Origin: Opitutia bacterium
GTDB lineage: Bacteria; Verrucomicrobiota; Verrucomicrobiia; Opitutales; Coraliomargaritaceae
Length of the DNA: 64,000 nucleotides
Assembly: GCA_029248665.1 (NCBI GenBank)
Contig: JAQWIW010000020.1
Location: forward strand, 1 to 64,000
Reading direction: 5' to 3'
Below, in pieces: positions 51,654 to 59,786 of this stretch. Position numbers and translations under genes: made by a program. The notes below the pieces were generated by a model, which had not been told where the DNA came from, searched no databases, and worked only from the letters and a program-made list of their open reading frames with translations. How positions within the stretch are numbered: position 1 is the first letter of the stretch; every line of letters begins with the position of its first letter.

Positions 51654-53312
51654 ATGAGTCAGTTAATGGAAGAGCTACTAAAAGGTAGCGATATTGATAA
51701 CCTTAAAGAAGGATCGGTTATTAAAGGAATTATCACTGAAATACGTCCAACAGAAGTTGTTGTTGATATCGGTGGAAAATCAGAAGGCGTAGTTCACATC
51801 AATGAATTTGTTGACGCAAGTGAGTTAGAAGTGAATTCAGAGATAGAGGTCTATCTAGAAAAACTTGAAAATAAAGAAGGCTATCCTGTCATTTCATTTG
51901 ATAAGGCAGAGCAGAAGAAGAACTGGGAGAAAATCGCTGAAACCTGTGAAGAAGGATCTATCGTACAAGGACGTGTTCGTTCTATTGTTAAAGGTGGATT
52001 GATTGTTTCAATTGGTGTCGATTCATTCTTGCCGACTTCTCAAATTGACGTTCAAGCACCTAAGAATTTAGAGCAATACGTTGGACAAACTTACGACTTT
52101 AAAGTTGTTAAGATCAACCCTGAGAGAAAGAACATTGTTGTTTCTCGTAGAGAGCTTGTTGAAGAACAAAGAATTGAAAAGCGTCGTGCCTTACTTGATA
52201 ATGTAAAACCAGGTGATCGCCAGCGTGGACAAGTTAAGAACATTACTGATTACGGTGCTTTTGTTGACTTGGATGGATTGGATGGTCTCTTACACATTAC
52301 AGACATGTCTTGGGGTCGTATCCAACACCCTAGTGAAATGCTGAAACAGGGTGAAGAAATTGAAGTAGTTATTATTGAAATTGATCGTGACAGAGAACGT
52401 GTTTCTCTTGGATTGAAACAATTACAAGATAACCCTTGGGAAAAAATTGATGATAAATATCCACTCGGTGCTAAAGTCAGTGGTCGTGTCGTTAACTTAG
52501 TACCTTACGGTGTATTTATTGAACTTGAAGAGGGTGTTGAAGGTCTTGTTCACATAACAGAATTATCATGGACAAAACGAATCACTAAACCAGGTGATAT
52601 CATGAGAATAGGTGAAGAAGTATCAGCAGTAGTCTTGGGAATACAAAAGGATGAGCAGAAGATTTCATTAGGTATTCGACAACTTGAAGAAAATCCATGG
52701 GAAGCAGCTAAAATCAACTATCCTCTCGGAATGTTAATTGAAGGCGAAGTTAGAAACTTAACTACCTATGGTGCTTTCATCGAACTTGAAGATGGCATTG
52801 ATGGTATGATTCACGTTTCAGATATTTCTTGGACACGTAAAATTAATCATCCAAGTGAAGTTTTGAAAAAAGGAGATCCAATCAAAGCGGTCGTCTTAGA
52901 TGTAGATATCGATTCACAAAGAATTTCACTCGGAGTTAAACAGTTAAGTTCTGATCCTTGGGAAGAAATCGGGAACCATTTCAAAATTGGTGATGTCATA
53001 GAAGCAACCGTTTCTAAGATTACTAGTTATGGTGCATTTGTACAGTTGGACAATGACATCGATGGATTGGTACATATTTCGCAAGTCAGCGAAGAGCGCA
53101 TTGAAAATATTAAAGATGTATTGAGTGAAGGTGATACTGTGAGTTCTCGAGTAATCAAAGTTGATAAGAACGAGCGTCGTATCGGATTGTCAATCAAAGC
53201 AGCTAATTACAGTGCAGAAGATCTTGCGAAAGAGCAGGCTGCATTTGATAACATCTCAGCATCGGGCGATATGACCAGCCTTGGTGACATTCTTGATGAA
53301 GCGACGAAATAA
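51654..53312 (+). CDS. rpsA: 30S ribosomal protein S1
   Basis: RNA-binding ribosomal protein that captures mRNA. The 552-residue protein carries six S1 repeats (about residues 20-88, 103-170, 187-256, 272-341, 357-426, 442-511); the last four are the best conserved with GAFVDLDGLDGLLHITDMSW-type cores. Its own ATG has an A/T-rich leader without Shine-Dalgarno sequence, as in most genes here, which suits S1-dependent initiation. A strong terminator follows. Confidence 0.97.
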   Translation: MSQLMEELLKGSDIDNLKEGSVIKGIITEIRPTEVVVDIGGKSEGVVHINEFVDASELEVNSEIEVYLEKLENKEGYPVISFDKAEQKKNWEKIAETCEEGSIVQGRVRSIVKGGLIVSIGVDSFLPTSQIDVQAPKNLEQYVGQTYDFKVVKINPERKNIVVSRRELVEEQRIEKRRALLDNVKPGDRQRGQVKNITDYGAFVDLDGLDGLLHITDMSWGRIQHPSEMLKQGEEIEVVIIEIDRDRERVSLGLKQLQDNPWEKIDDKYPLGAKVSGRVVNLVPYGVFIELEEGVEGLVHITELSWTKRITKPGDIMRIGEEVSAVVLGIQKDEQKISLGIRQLEENPWEAAKINYPLGMLIEGEVRNLTTYGAFIELEDGIDGMIHVSDISWTRKINHPSEVLKKGDPIKAVVLDVDIDSQRISLGVKQLSSDPWEEIGNHFKIGDVIEATVSKITSYGAFVQLDNDIDGLVHISQVSEERIENIKDVLSEGDTVSSRVIKVDKNERRIGLSIKAANYSAEDLAKEQAAFDNISASGDMTSLGDILDEATK

Positions 53313-53340
53313 TACGTAGTAGATTCAATTATAAAAATTT

Positions 53341-53369
53341 AACCCTTATGGAAACATAAGGGTTTTTTT
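53341..53369 (+). terminator. intrinsic terminator of rpsA
   Basis: AACCCTTATG (53341-53350) and CATAAGGGTT (53355-53364) form a perfect 10-bp stem with a GAAA loop, followed by a T-run to 53369. It lies about 30 bp after the rpsA stop. Confidence 0.95.
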
Positions 53370-53415
53370 GTTTCAAATTTCTATTTAATTGATTCTATAG
53401 TATCAAAATAAAGCT

Positions 53416-54348
53416 ATGTCAGAACTTTGGGATACAATTAAATTACTTTCCGATTCAACCCGTACACGCATCTTAATCATTTTAGGCGAGGAGGAATTAT
53501 CTGTGGCTGAATTGCAAGACGTCATGAATATGGGGCAGTCAAGAATTTCATCACACCTGAGTTTACTGCGACAAGGTGATTTAGTGTTAGACCGTAAGGA
53601 AGGAAAAAAGACTTTCTATACGATCAATGCGAATTGCCATCCCAATAAAGCAAAATTAATCGACTCAGTCTTGAGTGTTCTTAAAGAAGAATCTGGCGTG
53701 CTAGAGGATCAAAAAAATCTTAAAAGAGTTTTGAATAAACGTAAGCAAGCAGCTGAAGAATACTTTAATTCATTAGCCGGCCGTTTAGGAAAAAATTATT
53801 GTCCTGGCCGCAGTTGGGAAGGGATCGGTCACTTTTTACTTTATTTAACGCCAAAATTGAAAATTGCCGATCTAGGTGCAGGTGAAGGTTTGATTTCTCA
53901 GTTATTGGCTAGAGGTGCAGAAAAAGTATATTGTATTGATAATGCCCCAAAAATGATCGAGTTCGGACAAAATTTATCGAAAAAAAATGATCTGACGAAT
54001 TTAGAATATCAACTAGGGGATATTGAAGATGTACCTCTCAAAAATGAATCTGTAGATATTGCTTTATTGAGCCAAGCCTTACATCATGCTAACCACCCAG
54101 CAAAGGCTGTTGAAGAGGCTTATCGTATTTTGGAGGATGGAGGGCGGATTATTATTATTGATTTATTGGAGCATGATTTTGAAAAAGCACGAGAATTATA
54201 TGCAGATGTATGGCTTGGATTCTCTCAAAACAAACTTTATCAATTATTAAAAGAGGCTGGCTTTAAACAAATTGAAATTAACATTGTCTCAAAAGAGACT
54301 GAGGAACCATATTTTCAAACTATTTTGGCATCAGCGGTCAAAAGTTAA
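53416..54348 (+). CDS. ArsR-type regulator fused to a SAM methyltransferase
   Basis: A 310-residue two-domain protein. Residues 1-90 form an ArsR-like winged helix (LLSDSTRTRILIILGEEELSVAELQDVMNMGQSRISSHLSLLRQGDLV). Residues about 130-310 form a class I methyltransferase with KIADLGAGEGLISQLLARGAEKVYCID near 155 and ALHHANHPAKAVEEAYRILEDGGRIIIIDL near 222. The ArsR part lacks an obvious CxC metal site, so SAM or SAH may be the effector, as suggested for similar fusions near methionine-cycle genes; none of those genes is adjacent here. A second methyltransferase follows 15 bp later. Confidence 0.9.
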   Translation: MSELWDTIKLLSDSTRTRILIILGEEELSVAELQDVMNMGQSRISSHLSLLRQGDLVLDRKEGKKTFYTINANCHPNKAKLIDSVLSVLKEESGVLEDQKNLKRVLNKRKQAAEEYFNSLAGRLGKNYCPGRSWEGIGHFLLYLTPKLKIADLGAGEGLISQLLARGAEKVYCIDNAPKMIEFGQNLSKKNDLTNLEYQLGDIEDVPLKNESVDIALLSQALHHANHPAKAVEEAYRILEDGGRIIIIDLLEHDFEKARELYADVWLGFSQNKLYQLLKEAGFKQIEINIVSKETEEPYFQTILASAVKS

Positions 54349-54363
54349 TCATTAGGTCTACCT

Positions 54364-55095
54364 ATGGAAAAAGAGACTGTACTGAGCTATTTTAATTCAG
54401 ATTTGGTTGTGGATCATTACGAGGCAGCTTCTGAAAAAATTGGCTTATGGAAATCAGAAGAGAAGATATTTAAACAAATCTTTGATTTTGAGGATTCAAT
54501 CCTAGAGCTTGGTTGCGGAGTGGGTCGCATAAGTTTTGGATTACATGAATTAGGCTATAAGCATTTACTAGCTTCAGATTACGCTAAGAATATGATCCAA
54601 AGGGCGAGAAGTTTGAGCAAACGAATGGGATATCCTGTTCCTTTTCGAGTCTGCGATGCTACTGATTTGGAATTTGAAGATTCAGTGTTTGAGGGGGTAG
54701 TATTTGGGTTCAATGGATTGATGCAGATTCCTAAAGAATCTAATCGCATTAAGGCTCTTAAAGAAATTTATCGAGTTTTAAGAAAAGATGGGCTTTTTGT
54801 ATTCACCACACATCTTAGGTCTAATACGAAGTACCAAGCATATTGGGCTGATCAAGAAAAACTTTGGGCGAAGGGTGAGCAAAAAGAATCTTTGGATGAT
54901 TTCGGAGATCGCTATGAATCAACAGATATGGGTGATCTTTATATACATGTACCGGAGCAAGCGACATTGGAGGCTTCAGTGCAAAATATTGGATTTAAGG
55001 TAGAGATTGTTGTTCCGCGTTCAATCATTGCTAATGAAGATGTGAATGTGCGTGAATTTTCGGACGATTGTGTTTTTTGGATATTGCGAAAGTAA
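54364..55095 (+). CDS. class I SAM-dependent methyltransferase
   Basis: A 243-residue methyltransferase with SILELGCGVGRISFGLHELGYKHLLASD near residue 45 (motif I and the acidic end), FEGVVFGFNGLMQIP near 113 and a YRVLRKDGLFVFTTH post-motif near 138. Substrate unknown. It is likely cotranscribed with the upstream ArsR-methyltransferase fusion. Confidence 0.88.
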   Translation: MEKETVLSYFNSDLVVDHYEAASEKIGLWKSEEKIFKQIFDFEDSILELGCGVGRISFGLHELGYKHLLASDYAKNMIQRARSLSKRMGYPVPFRVCDATDLEFEDSVFEGVVFGFNGLMQIPKESNRIKALKEIYRVLRKDGLFVFTTHLRSNTKYQAYWADQEKLWAKGEQKESLDDFGDRYESTDMGDLYIHVPEQATLEASVQNIGFKVEIVVPRSIIANEDVNVREFSDDCVFWILRK

Positions 55096-55099
55096 TCGT

Positions 55100-55579
55100 T
55101 TAATTTTGGCAGTGGCTTTCAAGGTATTGTGCGATGCCTGAGATTGATTCCTCAATTGAATCTAAGCAGTTTTTGTATTCTTCTATATCGCCTCCAAAAG
55201 GATCTGGAATATCGATCTCGTTATCGTTCAGCCAATGACGAAATGTGAATATTTTACTAGGAAGGTTATTGTATTGAAATTCGAGTTGCTGAATATGAGC
55301 TGTGGTCATACCTAAGATCATATAAGCTTGATCAATGAGTTCTTGACTGAGTTCTTGAGATCGATGCTCTTTCAAAGAAAATGCTTTACTCTCGATTGCC
55401 TTTTGAGAATTGCTCGAAGCAGGTTGGTTATTTCGCGTAAATATTCCTGCGGATTGGAAAGTGAAATTTTTTAAGATAGGATATTGTTCAGATGAAGCAT
55501 TAAGTAAACATTCAGCCATCGGACTGCGACAAGTATTACCTGTGCATAATATTAATATTAAATGTTTTTTGCATTTCAT
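55100..55579 (-). CDS. low molecular weight phosphatase, arginine-phosphatase-like
   Basis: A 159-residue LMW-PTP fold protein. The P-loop is CTGNTCRS at residues 12-19, with Thr at the position that in YwlE favours phosphoarginine over phosphotyrosine (family knowledge). The general-acid loop is DPFGG near 128. No arginine kinase (McsB) gene is seen nearby, so tyrosine phosphatase activity remains possible. Its start abuts the purD stop, so it is probably the end of the purD operon. Confidence 0.88.
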   Translation of the reverse strand: MKCKKHLILILCTGNTCRSPMAECLLNASSEQYPILKNFTFQSAGIFTRNNQPASSNSQKAIESKAFSLKEHRSQELSQELIDQAYMILGMTTAHIQQLEFQYNNLPSKIFTFRHWLNDNEIDIPDPFGGDIEEYKNCLDSIEESISGIAQYLESHCQN

Positions 55580-56866
55580 CTAAACATTCAGTCTTTTAAT
55601 TTCTCTATGGGCGATATCGTTTCTATAATATTTTGCCTTATAATCAATTGCTTCACAAAGAGAGTAGATTTTTTCTCTAGCTTTTAAGATAGTTTCATCT
55701 TGGGAAGTGATACTTAAAACACGCCCACCATTGCTGTAAATTTTGCCTTCTTTAAGTAAGGTTCCAGCATGAATTATATCTGTCTTTTCTGGTAATTCAG
55801 ATGGGAATTTGATGAGGTCGCCTTTAGGATAATTTTCTGGATAACCTTGGCTAGCAATTACCACAGTCATGCATTTATCATTCGAAAGCTTGATGGATTC
55901 GGGTAAAGTTTGGTTGGTTGCAGAAGCATAGAGTAAGGCGATGAAATCGTCTTCAACTAAAGGTAGCATGACTTGTGTCTCTGGGTCTCCAAATCGAACA
56001 TTGTATTCTAGAATTTTAGGACCGTCTTTAGTGAGCATTAATCCCGCATAGAGTGTTCCATTGTAAGGAATTCCGTCTGATTCAAGTCCTTTGATAGTAG
56101 GTATGATGATGGTTGAATTAATAATTTCCTGTAAGTCATCTGTCATCATAGAAGTCGGTGCGTAGGCACCCATGCCTCCTGTATTAAGACCCGTGTCGTT
56201 TTCGCCAATTCGTTTATGGTCTTGACTAGGGCTTAAGCATAGAAAGGTGCCATTTGAAACAATAGCATGAATAGACACTTCTTCGCCTTCTAAAAATTCC
56301 TCAATAACGATTTGAGTGCCACTAGTACCAAAGCTTTTATCAATTAACATGGATTGTACCGCACTTTTAGCTTCCTCAATAGTCTGTGCGATAATCACCC
56401 CTTTGCCTGCAGCAAGACCACTAGCTTTAACTACAATTGGTGCGGAATTTGCATCTAAATAATCTAAAGCAGAAGGCACTTCATCAAATGTGGCATATTT
56501 TGCGGTTGGGATATTGTGCCTATGGAAAAAGTCTTTACAGAATGATTTACTCGATTCGAGTTGTGCTGCTTCTTGAGTTGGGCCGTAGGCTGGAATATTA
56601 ACTGCTTTCAAGGCATCAACTATACCAAGGCAGAGGGGAACTTCTGGCCCAACAATTACAAAATCAATAGATTCATTTTGGGCTAATGCTACCAATTCAT
56701 CAATAGCATCGACAGCGATAGGAAAGCAGTCAGTTGATTCTGCGATACCGCCGTTTCCTGGGGCAGCAATAACATGATCACATAAGGGACTATCGATACA
56801 TTTTTTAACGATGGCGTGTTCTCTGCCTCCCGAACCAATGACTAGTATATTGAGTGCTTTATTCAT
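55580..56866 (-). CDS. purD: phosphoribosylamine-glycine ligase
   Basis: ATP-grasp enzyme making glycinamide ribonucleotide in purine synthesis. The 428-residue protein begins ILVIGSGGREHAIVKKC, has FVIVGPEVPLCLGIVDAL near 72, VVKASGLAAGKGVIIA near 143, an EEFLEGEEVSIHAI stretch near 187, DTGLNTGGMGAYAPT near 223 and EYNVRFGDPETQVMLP near 282. It is divergent from mpl. Confidence 0.97.
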   Translation of the reverse strand: MNKALNILVIGSGGREHAIVKKCIDSPLCDHVIAAPGNGGIAESTDCFPIAVDAIDELVALAQNESIDFVIVGPEVPLCLGIVDALKAVNIPAYGPTQEAAQLESSKSFCKDFFHRHNIPTAKYATFDEVPSALDYLDANSAPIVVKASGLAAGKGVIIAQTIEEAKSAVQSMLIDKSFGTSGTQIVIEEFLEGEEVSIHAIVSNGTFLCLSPSQDHKRIGENDTGLNTGGMGAYAPTSMMTDDLQEIINSTIIIPTIKGLESDGIPYNGTLYAGLMLTKDGPKILEYNVRFGDPETQVMLPLVEDDFIALLYASATNQTLPESIKLSNDKCMTVVIASQGYPENYPKGDLIKFPSELPEKTDIIHAGTLLKEGKIYSNGGRVLSITSQDETILKAREKIYSLCEAIDYKAKYYRNDIAHREIKRLNV

Positions 56867-56952
56867 GTTTTGAGTATTAATGCGTAATCTTGATTTACTA
56901 TCAGTTTAATTATTCCGCTTGTAAATATTTTTTGTTTTTAAAGATTAGGTAC

Positions 56953-58389
56953 ATGCGAATATACTTTCTAGGGATTGCTGGAACGGCAATGGGCAATGCC
57001 GCTATTTTATTAAAAGAGTTGGGTCATGAGGTGTTGGGTTCAGATAAGAATATTTATCCTCCTATGTCAGATATTTTGGATAGTGCTTCGTTAAAGATAT
57101 TTCAAGGTTTTGATGCGGAGCGTTTGAGCCAGCTAAACCCTGATTTGGTAGTTGTCGGAAATGCTATCAGTCGAGGCAATGATGAGTTGGAATGGCTTTT
57201 AGATTCTAGGGCCTGTACAATGATATCGTTGCCTCAGTTGTTAAATGATTTTTTGCTTAAAAATAAGGATACCGTTGTCATTACGGGAACACATGGTAAA
57301 ACAACGACTGCTACGATTGCGGCATATTTGCTTGAGGCTAATGCAAATAAACCTGGTTGGTTTATTGGAGGTGTTCCTAAGAGTTTGTCTAATGGTGCTC
57401 ACATTGGTGAAGGTAAGCATTTTGTAATAGAGGGAGATGAATATGATTCTGCATTTTTCGATAAGCGTTCCAAGTTCATCCATTATAATCCTTACATTGT
57501 AAGTATTAATAATTTGGAAATGGATCATGCGGATATTTTTCGAGATCTTGCGGATATACAAAGAAGCTTTTCTCATTTAATCCGTTTAATTCCTCAAAGA
57601 GGGTATTTGCTTGTAAATGGGGATGATGAAAATGTTTTGGCTCTTTTAGATAATTATTATTGTTCATTACTGACAGTCGGGGTTGGGGAAAATAATGATA
57701 TGGTAATTAAAGACTTTAGAGAAGGCACTTGGGGTTCGTCATTTAAGCTTTATTTTAAAGGTCAATTTTGGACTGAGGTGAAGTGGTCGCTTCAAGGTTT
57801 ATATAATGCACGCAATGCGGCCATTGCTTCTTTATCTGCGGGAATTGCATTGAATAAAGAAGATCCTTTATCGATAGAATTGGCAGATTTAAAAACATTT
57901 GAAGGGGTGAAACGTAGGCAGGAAAAGCTTTATGAAAATAACAACCAAGTGATTTATGAAGATTTTGCCCATCACCCGACTGCAATTTCTGAAATATTGG
58001 GTTCAAAGAGACGAATTTATCCTGAGTACGAAATAATCGCTTGCTTTGAGCCGAGAAGCAATACTTCAAAAAGCCAACTTTTTCAATCTGAGTTTACAAA
58101 AGCTTTATCTAAAGCAGATGTTACTTTTGTCGGTGCAATTGATCAAAAGACAGAAGCCTCCAATTATCGATATTTAGACCGACTTAAGATGGTTGAGGCG
58201 ATCAAAGGTTTAAACAGCTCTAATTTAGCTAAATCTTTTCAAGAAAATGAAAAACTATATGAGTATTTAATTCAGTTTTTGGAAGATAGAAAACGATTGA
58301 ATCAGCCTGTATTTGTTATCTTTTTTACTAATGGGTCGTTTGATGGGATCATGAAAAAGCTCGTTAAGAATTTAACGAGCTTATCCTAA
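56953..58389 (+). CDS. mpl: UDP-N-acetylmuramate:murein tripeptide ligase
   Basis: Mur ligase that attaches recycled murein tripeptide to UDP-N-acetylmuramate. The 478-residue protein has the ligase N-domain RIYFLGIAGTAMGNAAILLKELGHEVLGSD, P-loop TGTHGKTTT at about residues 112-120, the Mpl-specific EGDEYDSAFFDKRSKFIHY near 170 and NNLEMDHADIFRDL near 196. ATG 56953 is chosen over an upstream frame from 56890 which has no family similarity. Its 3' end contains a hairpin that serves trxA on the other strand. Confidence 0.93.
   Translation: MRIYFLGIAGTAMGNAAILLKELGHEVLGSDKNIYPPMSDILDSASLKIFQGFDAERLSQLNPDLVVVGNAISRGNDELEWLLDSRACTMISLPQLLNDFLLKNKDTVVITGTHGKTTTATIAAYLLEANANKPGWFIGGVPKSLSNGAHIGEGKHFVIEGDEYDSAFFDKRSKFIHYNPYIVSINNLEMDHADIFRDLADIQRSFSHLIRLIPQRGYLLVNGDDENVLALLDNYYCSLLTVGVGENNDMVIKDFREGTWGSSFKLYFKGQFWTEVKWSLQGLYNARNAAIASLSAGIALNKEDPLSIELADLKTFEGVKRRQEKLYENNNQVIYEDFAHHPTAISEILGSKRRIYPEYEIIACFEPRSNTSKSQLFQSEFTKALSKADVTFVGAIDQKTEASNYRYLDRLKMVEAIKGLNSSNLAKSFQENEKLYEYLIQFLEDRKRLNQPVFVIFFTNGSFDGIMKKLVKNLTSLS
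58352..58382 (-). terminator. trxA terminator embedded in the end of mpl
   Basis: AAGCTCGTTAA (58357-58367) and TTAACGAGCTT (58372-58382) form a perfect 11-bp stem with a 4-nt loop. On the minus strand it is followed by TTTTT including the stem end (58358-58354). It begins 28 bp after the trxA stop (58410) and lies wholly inside the last codons of mpl. Confidence 0.85.
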
Positions 58390-58409
58390 AGTTTTTTGCT
58401 TTATATTAT

Positions 58410-58727
58410 TTAACTCAAGCGACTGGTTAAGTCTTCTTTTGAAGATAGGCCTACTATGGTATCAGCTACTTGTCCGTCTTTAAATATTTTGATAGTAGGA
58501 ATAGCTCTTACTTCATACTTACTGGCTAATTCGCTATTATTATCGACATTAACTTTACCTATTTTGACTGTGTCGGGCAGCTCGTTTGCTAATTCTTCTA
58601 AGATAGGAGCAATTGCTTTACAAGGGCCACACCAAGGTGCCCAAAAATCTACTAATACGGTTGCGTTTGCTGAAGCAATAAAGGCTTCAAAATTACTTTG
58701 ATCTAGTTCTGTAATATTTTCTGACAT
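58410..58727 (-). CDS. trxA: thioredoxin
   Basis: A 105-residue thioredoxin with the redox motif WCGPC at residues 32-36, VDFWAPW before it, the cis-Pro in VRAIPTIKIFKDG near 76, and the conserved Asp 27. Reduces disulfides in cytoplasmic proteins, including PAPS reductase and ribonucleotide reductase. It begins 55 bp after the 79-aa orphan gene on the same strand. Confidence 0.97.
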   Translation of the reverse strand: MSENITELDQSNFEAFIASANATVLVDFWAPWCGPCKAIAPILEELANELPDTVKIGKVNVDNNSELASKYEVRAIPTIKIFKDGQVADTIVGLSSKEDLTSRLS

Positions 58728-58782
58728 AATTGTTATTTGTGATGAATGATGGTTTTTAAAGATTGAATCATAAATCGAATAT

Positions 58783-59022
58783 TTATTGCAATGAATTATG
58801 AATAATATCGTTTAATTCTTCTTCTTTGACTGTGTCTAAGGTTTTACCTTTTTTGTCTAAAGTTTCAAAGGTTTTTATCGCAACCTCAGTTAAAGTTTGA
58901 TGGGTTTCTTCGTTTCCACCGACAATAGAAAAACGCTCAGCTTGGGTGACTCGTTTATGACCATCTTGATTATCCAGTCCTAATCCTAAAAGTTTTGATG
59001 GTTTCTTATTCTTGTTATTCAT
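58783..59022 (-). CDS. small hypothetical protein
   Basis: A 79-residue charged, soluble protein (KLLGLGLDNQDGHKRVTQAERFSIVGG, then helical LTEVAIKTFETLDKKGKTLDTVKEEELNDII). I recognise no family. It lies 18 bp behind scpA on the same strand, between scpA and trxA, so it probably belongs to the lptD-scpA transcript. Confidence 0.7.
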   Translation of the reverse strand: MNNKNKKPSKLLGLGLDNQDGHKRVTQAERFSIVGGNEETHQTLTEVAIKTFETLDKKGKTLDTVKEEELNDIIHNSLQ

Positions 59023-59040
59023 ATTTCAAATATAATAAAT

Positions 59041-59781
59041 TTAAGCTTGTTTGCAAAGTATATCTGTAAATGCAATGTCTTGTGTTAAAGTGATTTCTCC
59101 TAGGCGTGTCAGTTCTAATATAGCAAGGAATGTAGCTACTATGTTATTTAGAGTTGTTTTTTCTTCAAATAAATTTGAAAAATAAAATGAAGGTGTTTTT
59201 TTAATGTAATTAATAATATAGGTCATTCTTTCAGAAACAGTTACAGTTTCTTCGTGGATTTCACCTTCCTGAATTCGGTCTGTAAGTCTTCTTAAAACAG
59301 CATTAAATACGTTCCATAACTCTACTCTGTCCACGGCTTTTAATTCAGTATCTGAGTCAGTGACCTTTGATTGGAAAAAATCCCTTGGTAAATAATCATT
59401 TGCTTTTTGAATCATAGACTCAATCTGCTGGGCAATGGTCTTGAATTTTTTATATTCGATCAGTTTTTCAACAAGCTCCCACCTAGGATCTGTACCATCA
59501 TCAAGTATTTCAGTGGTATCTCGATCTTTCTTAGGTAATAAATATCGACTCTTGATATACATTAACGTGGAAGCCATTACAAAGAACTCGCCGGCAACTT
59601 CTAGGTTCAGGTTTTCCATTTGATTGATACTTTCGATATATTGATTCGTTACTGATACAATCGGGATGTCGTAAATATCAATCTCATCTTTTTTGATTAG
59701 ATAAAGTAATAGATCAAGTGGGCCTTCAAAGCTACTTAATGTGATTAGATGATCTTGGTCGGGAATGAGCGCGTCTTGCAT
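59041..59781 (-). CDS. scpA: segregation and condensation protein A
   Basis: Kleisin subunit that bridges the two SMC heads in the bacterial condensin. The 246-residue protein starts with the ScpA hallmark FEGPLDLLLYLIKKDEIDIYDIPIVSVTNQYIESI (about 18-53), then EFFVMASTLMYIKSRYLLP near 66, and a C-terminal winged-helix-like segment. ScpB, often adjacent, is not seen. It abuts the lptD stop (5 bp). Confidence 0.95.
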   Translation of the reverse strand: MQDALIPDQDHLITLSSFEGPLDLLLYLIKKDEIDIYDIPIVSVTNQYIESINQMENLNLEVAGEFFVMASTLMYIKSRYLLPKKDRDTTEILDDGTDPRWELVEKLIEYKKFKTIAQQIESMIQKANDYLPRDFFQSKVTDSDTELKAVDRVELWNVFNAVLRRLTDRIQEGEIHEETVTVSERMTYIINYIKKTPSFYFSNLFEEKTTLNNIVATFLAILELTRLGEITLTQDIAFTDILCKQA

Positions 59782-59786
59782 AGTTT

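Noticed and set aside
56890-56952. In-frame upstream extension of mpl
   Set aside because: The family begins at the RIYFLGIAG motif; the extra residues are AT-rich leader sequence.
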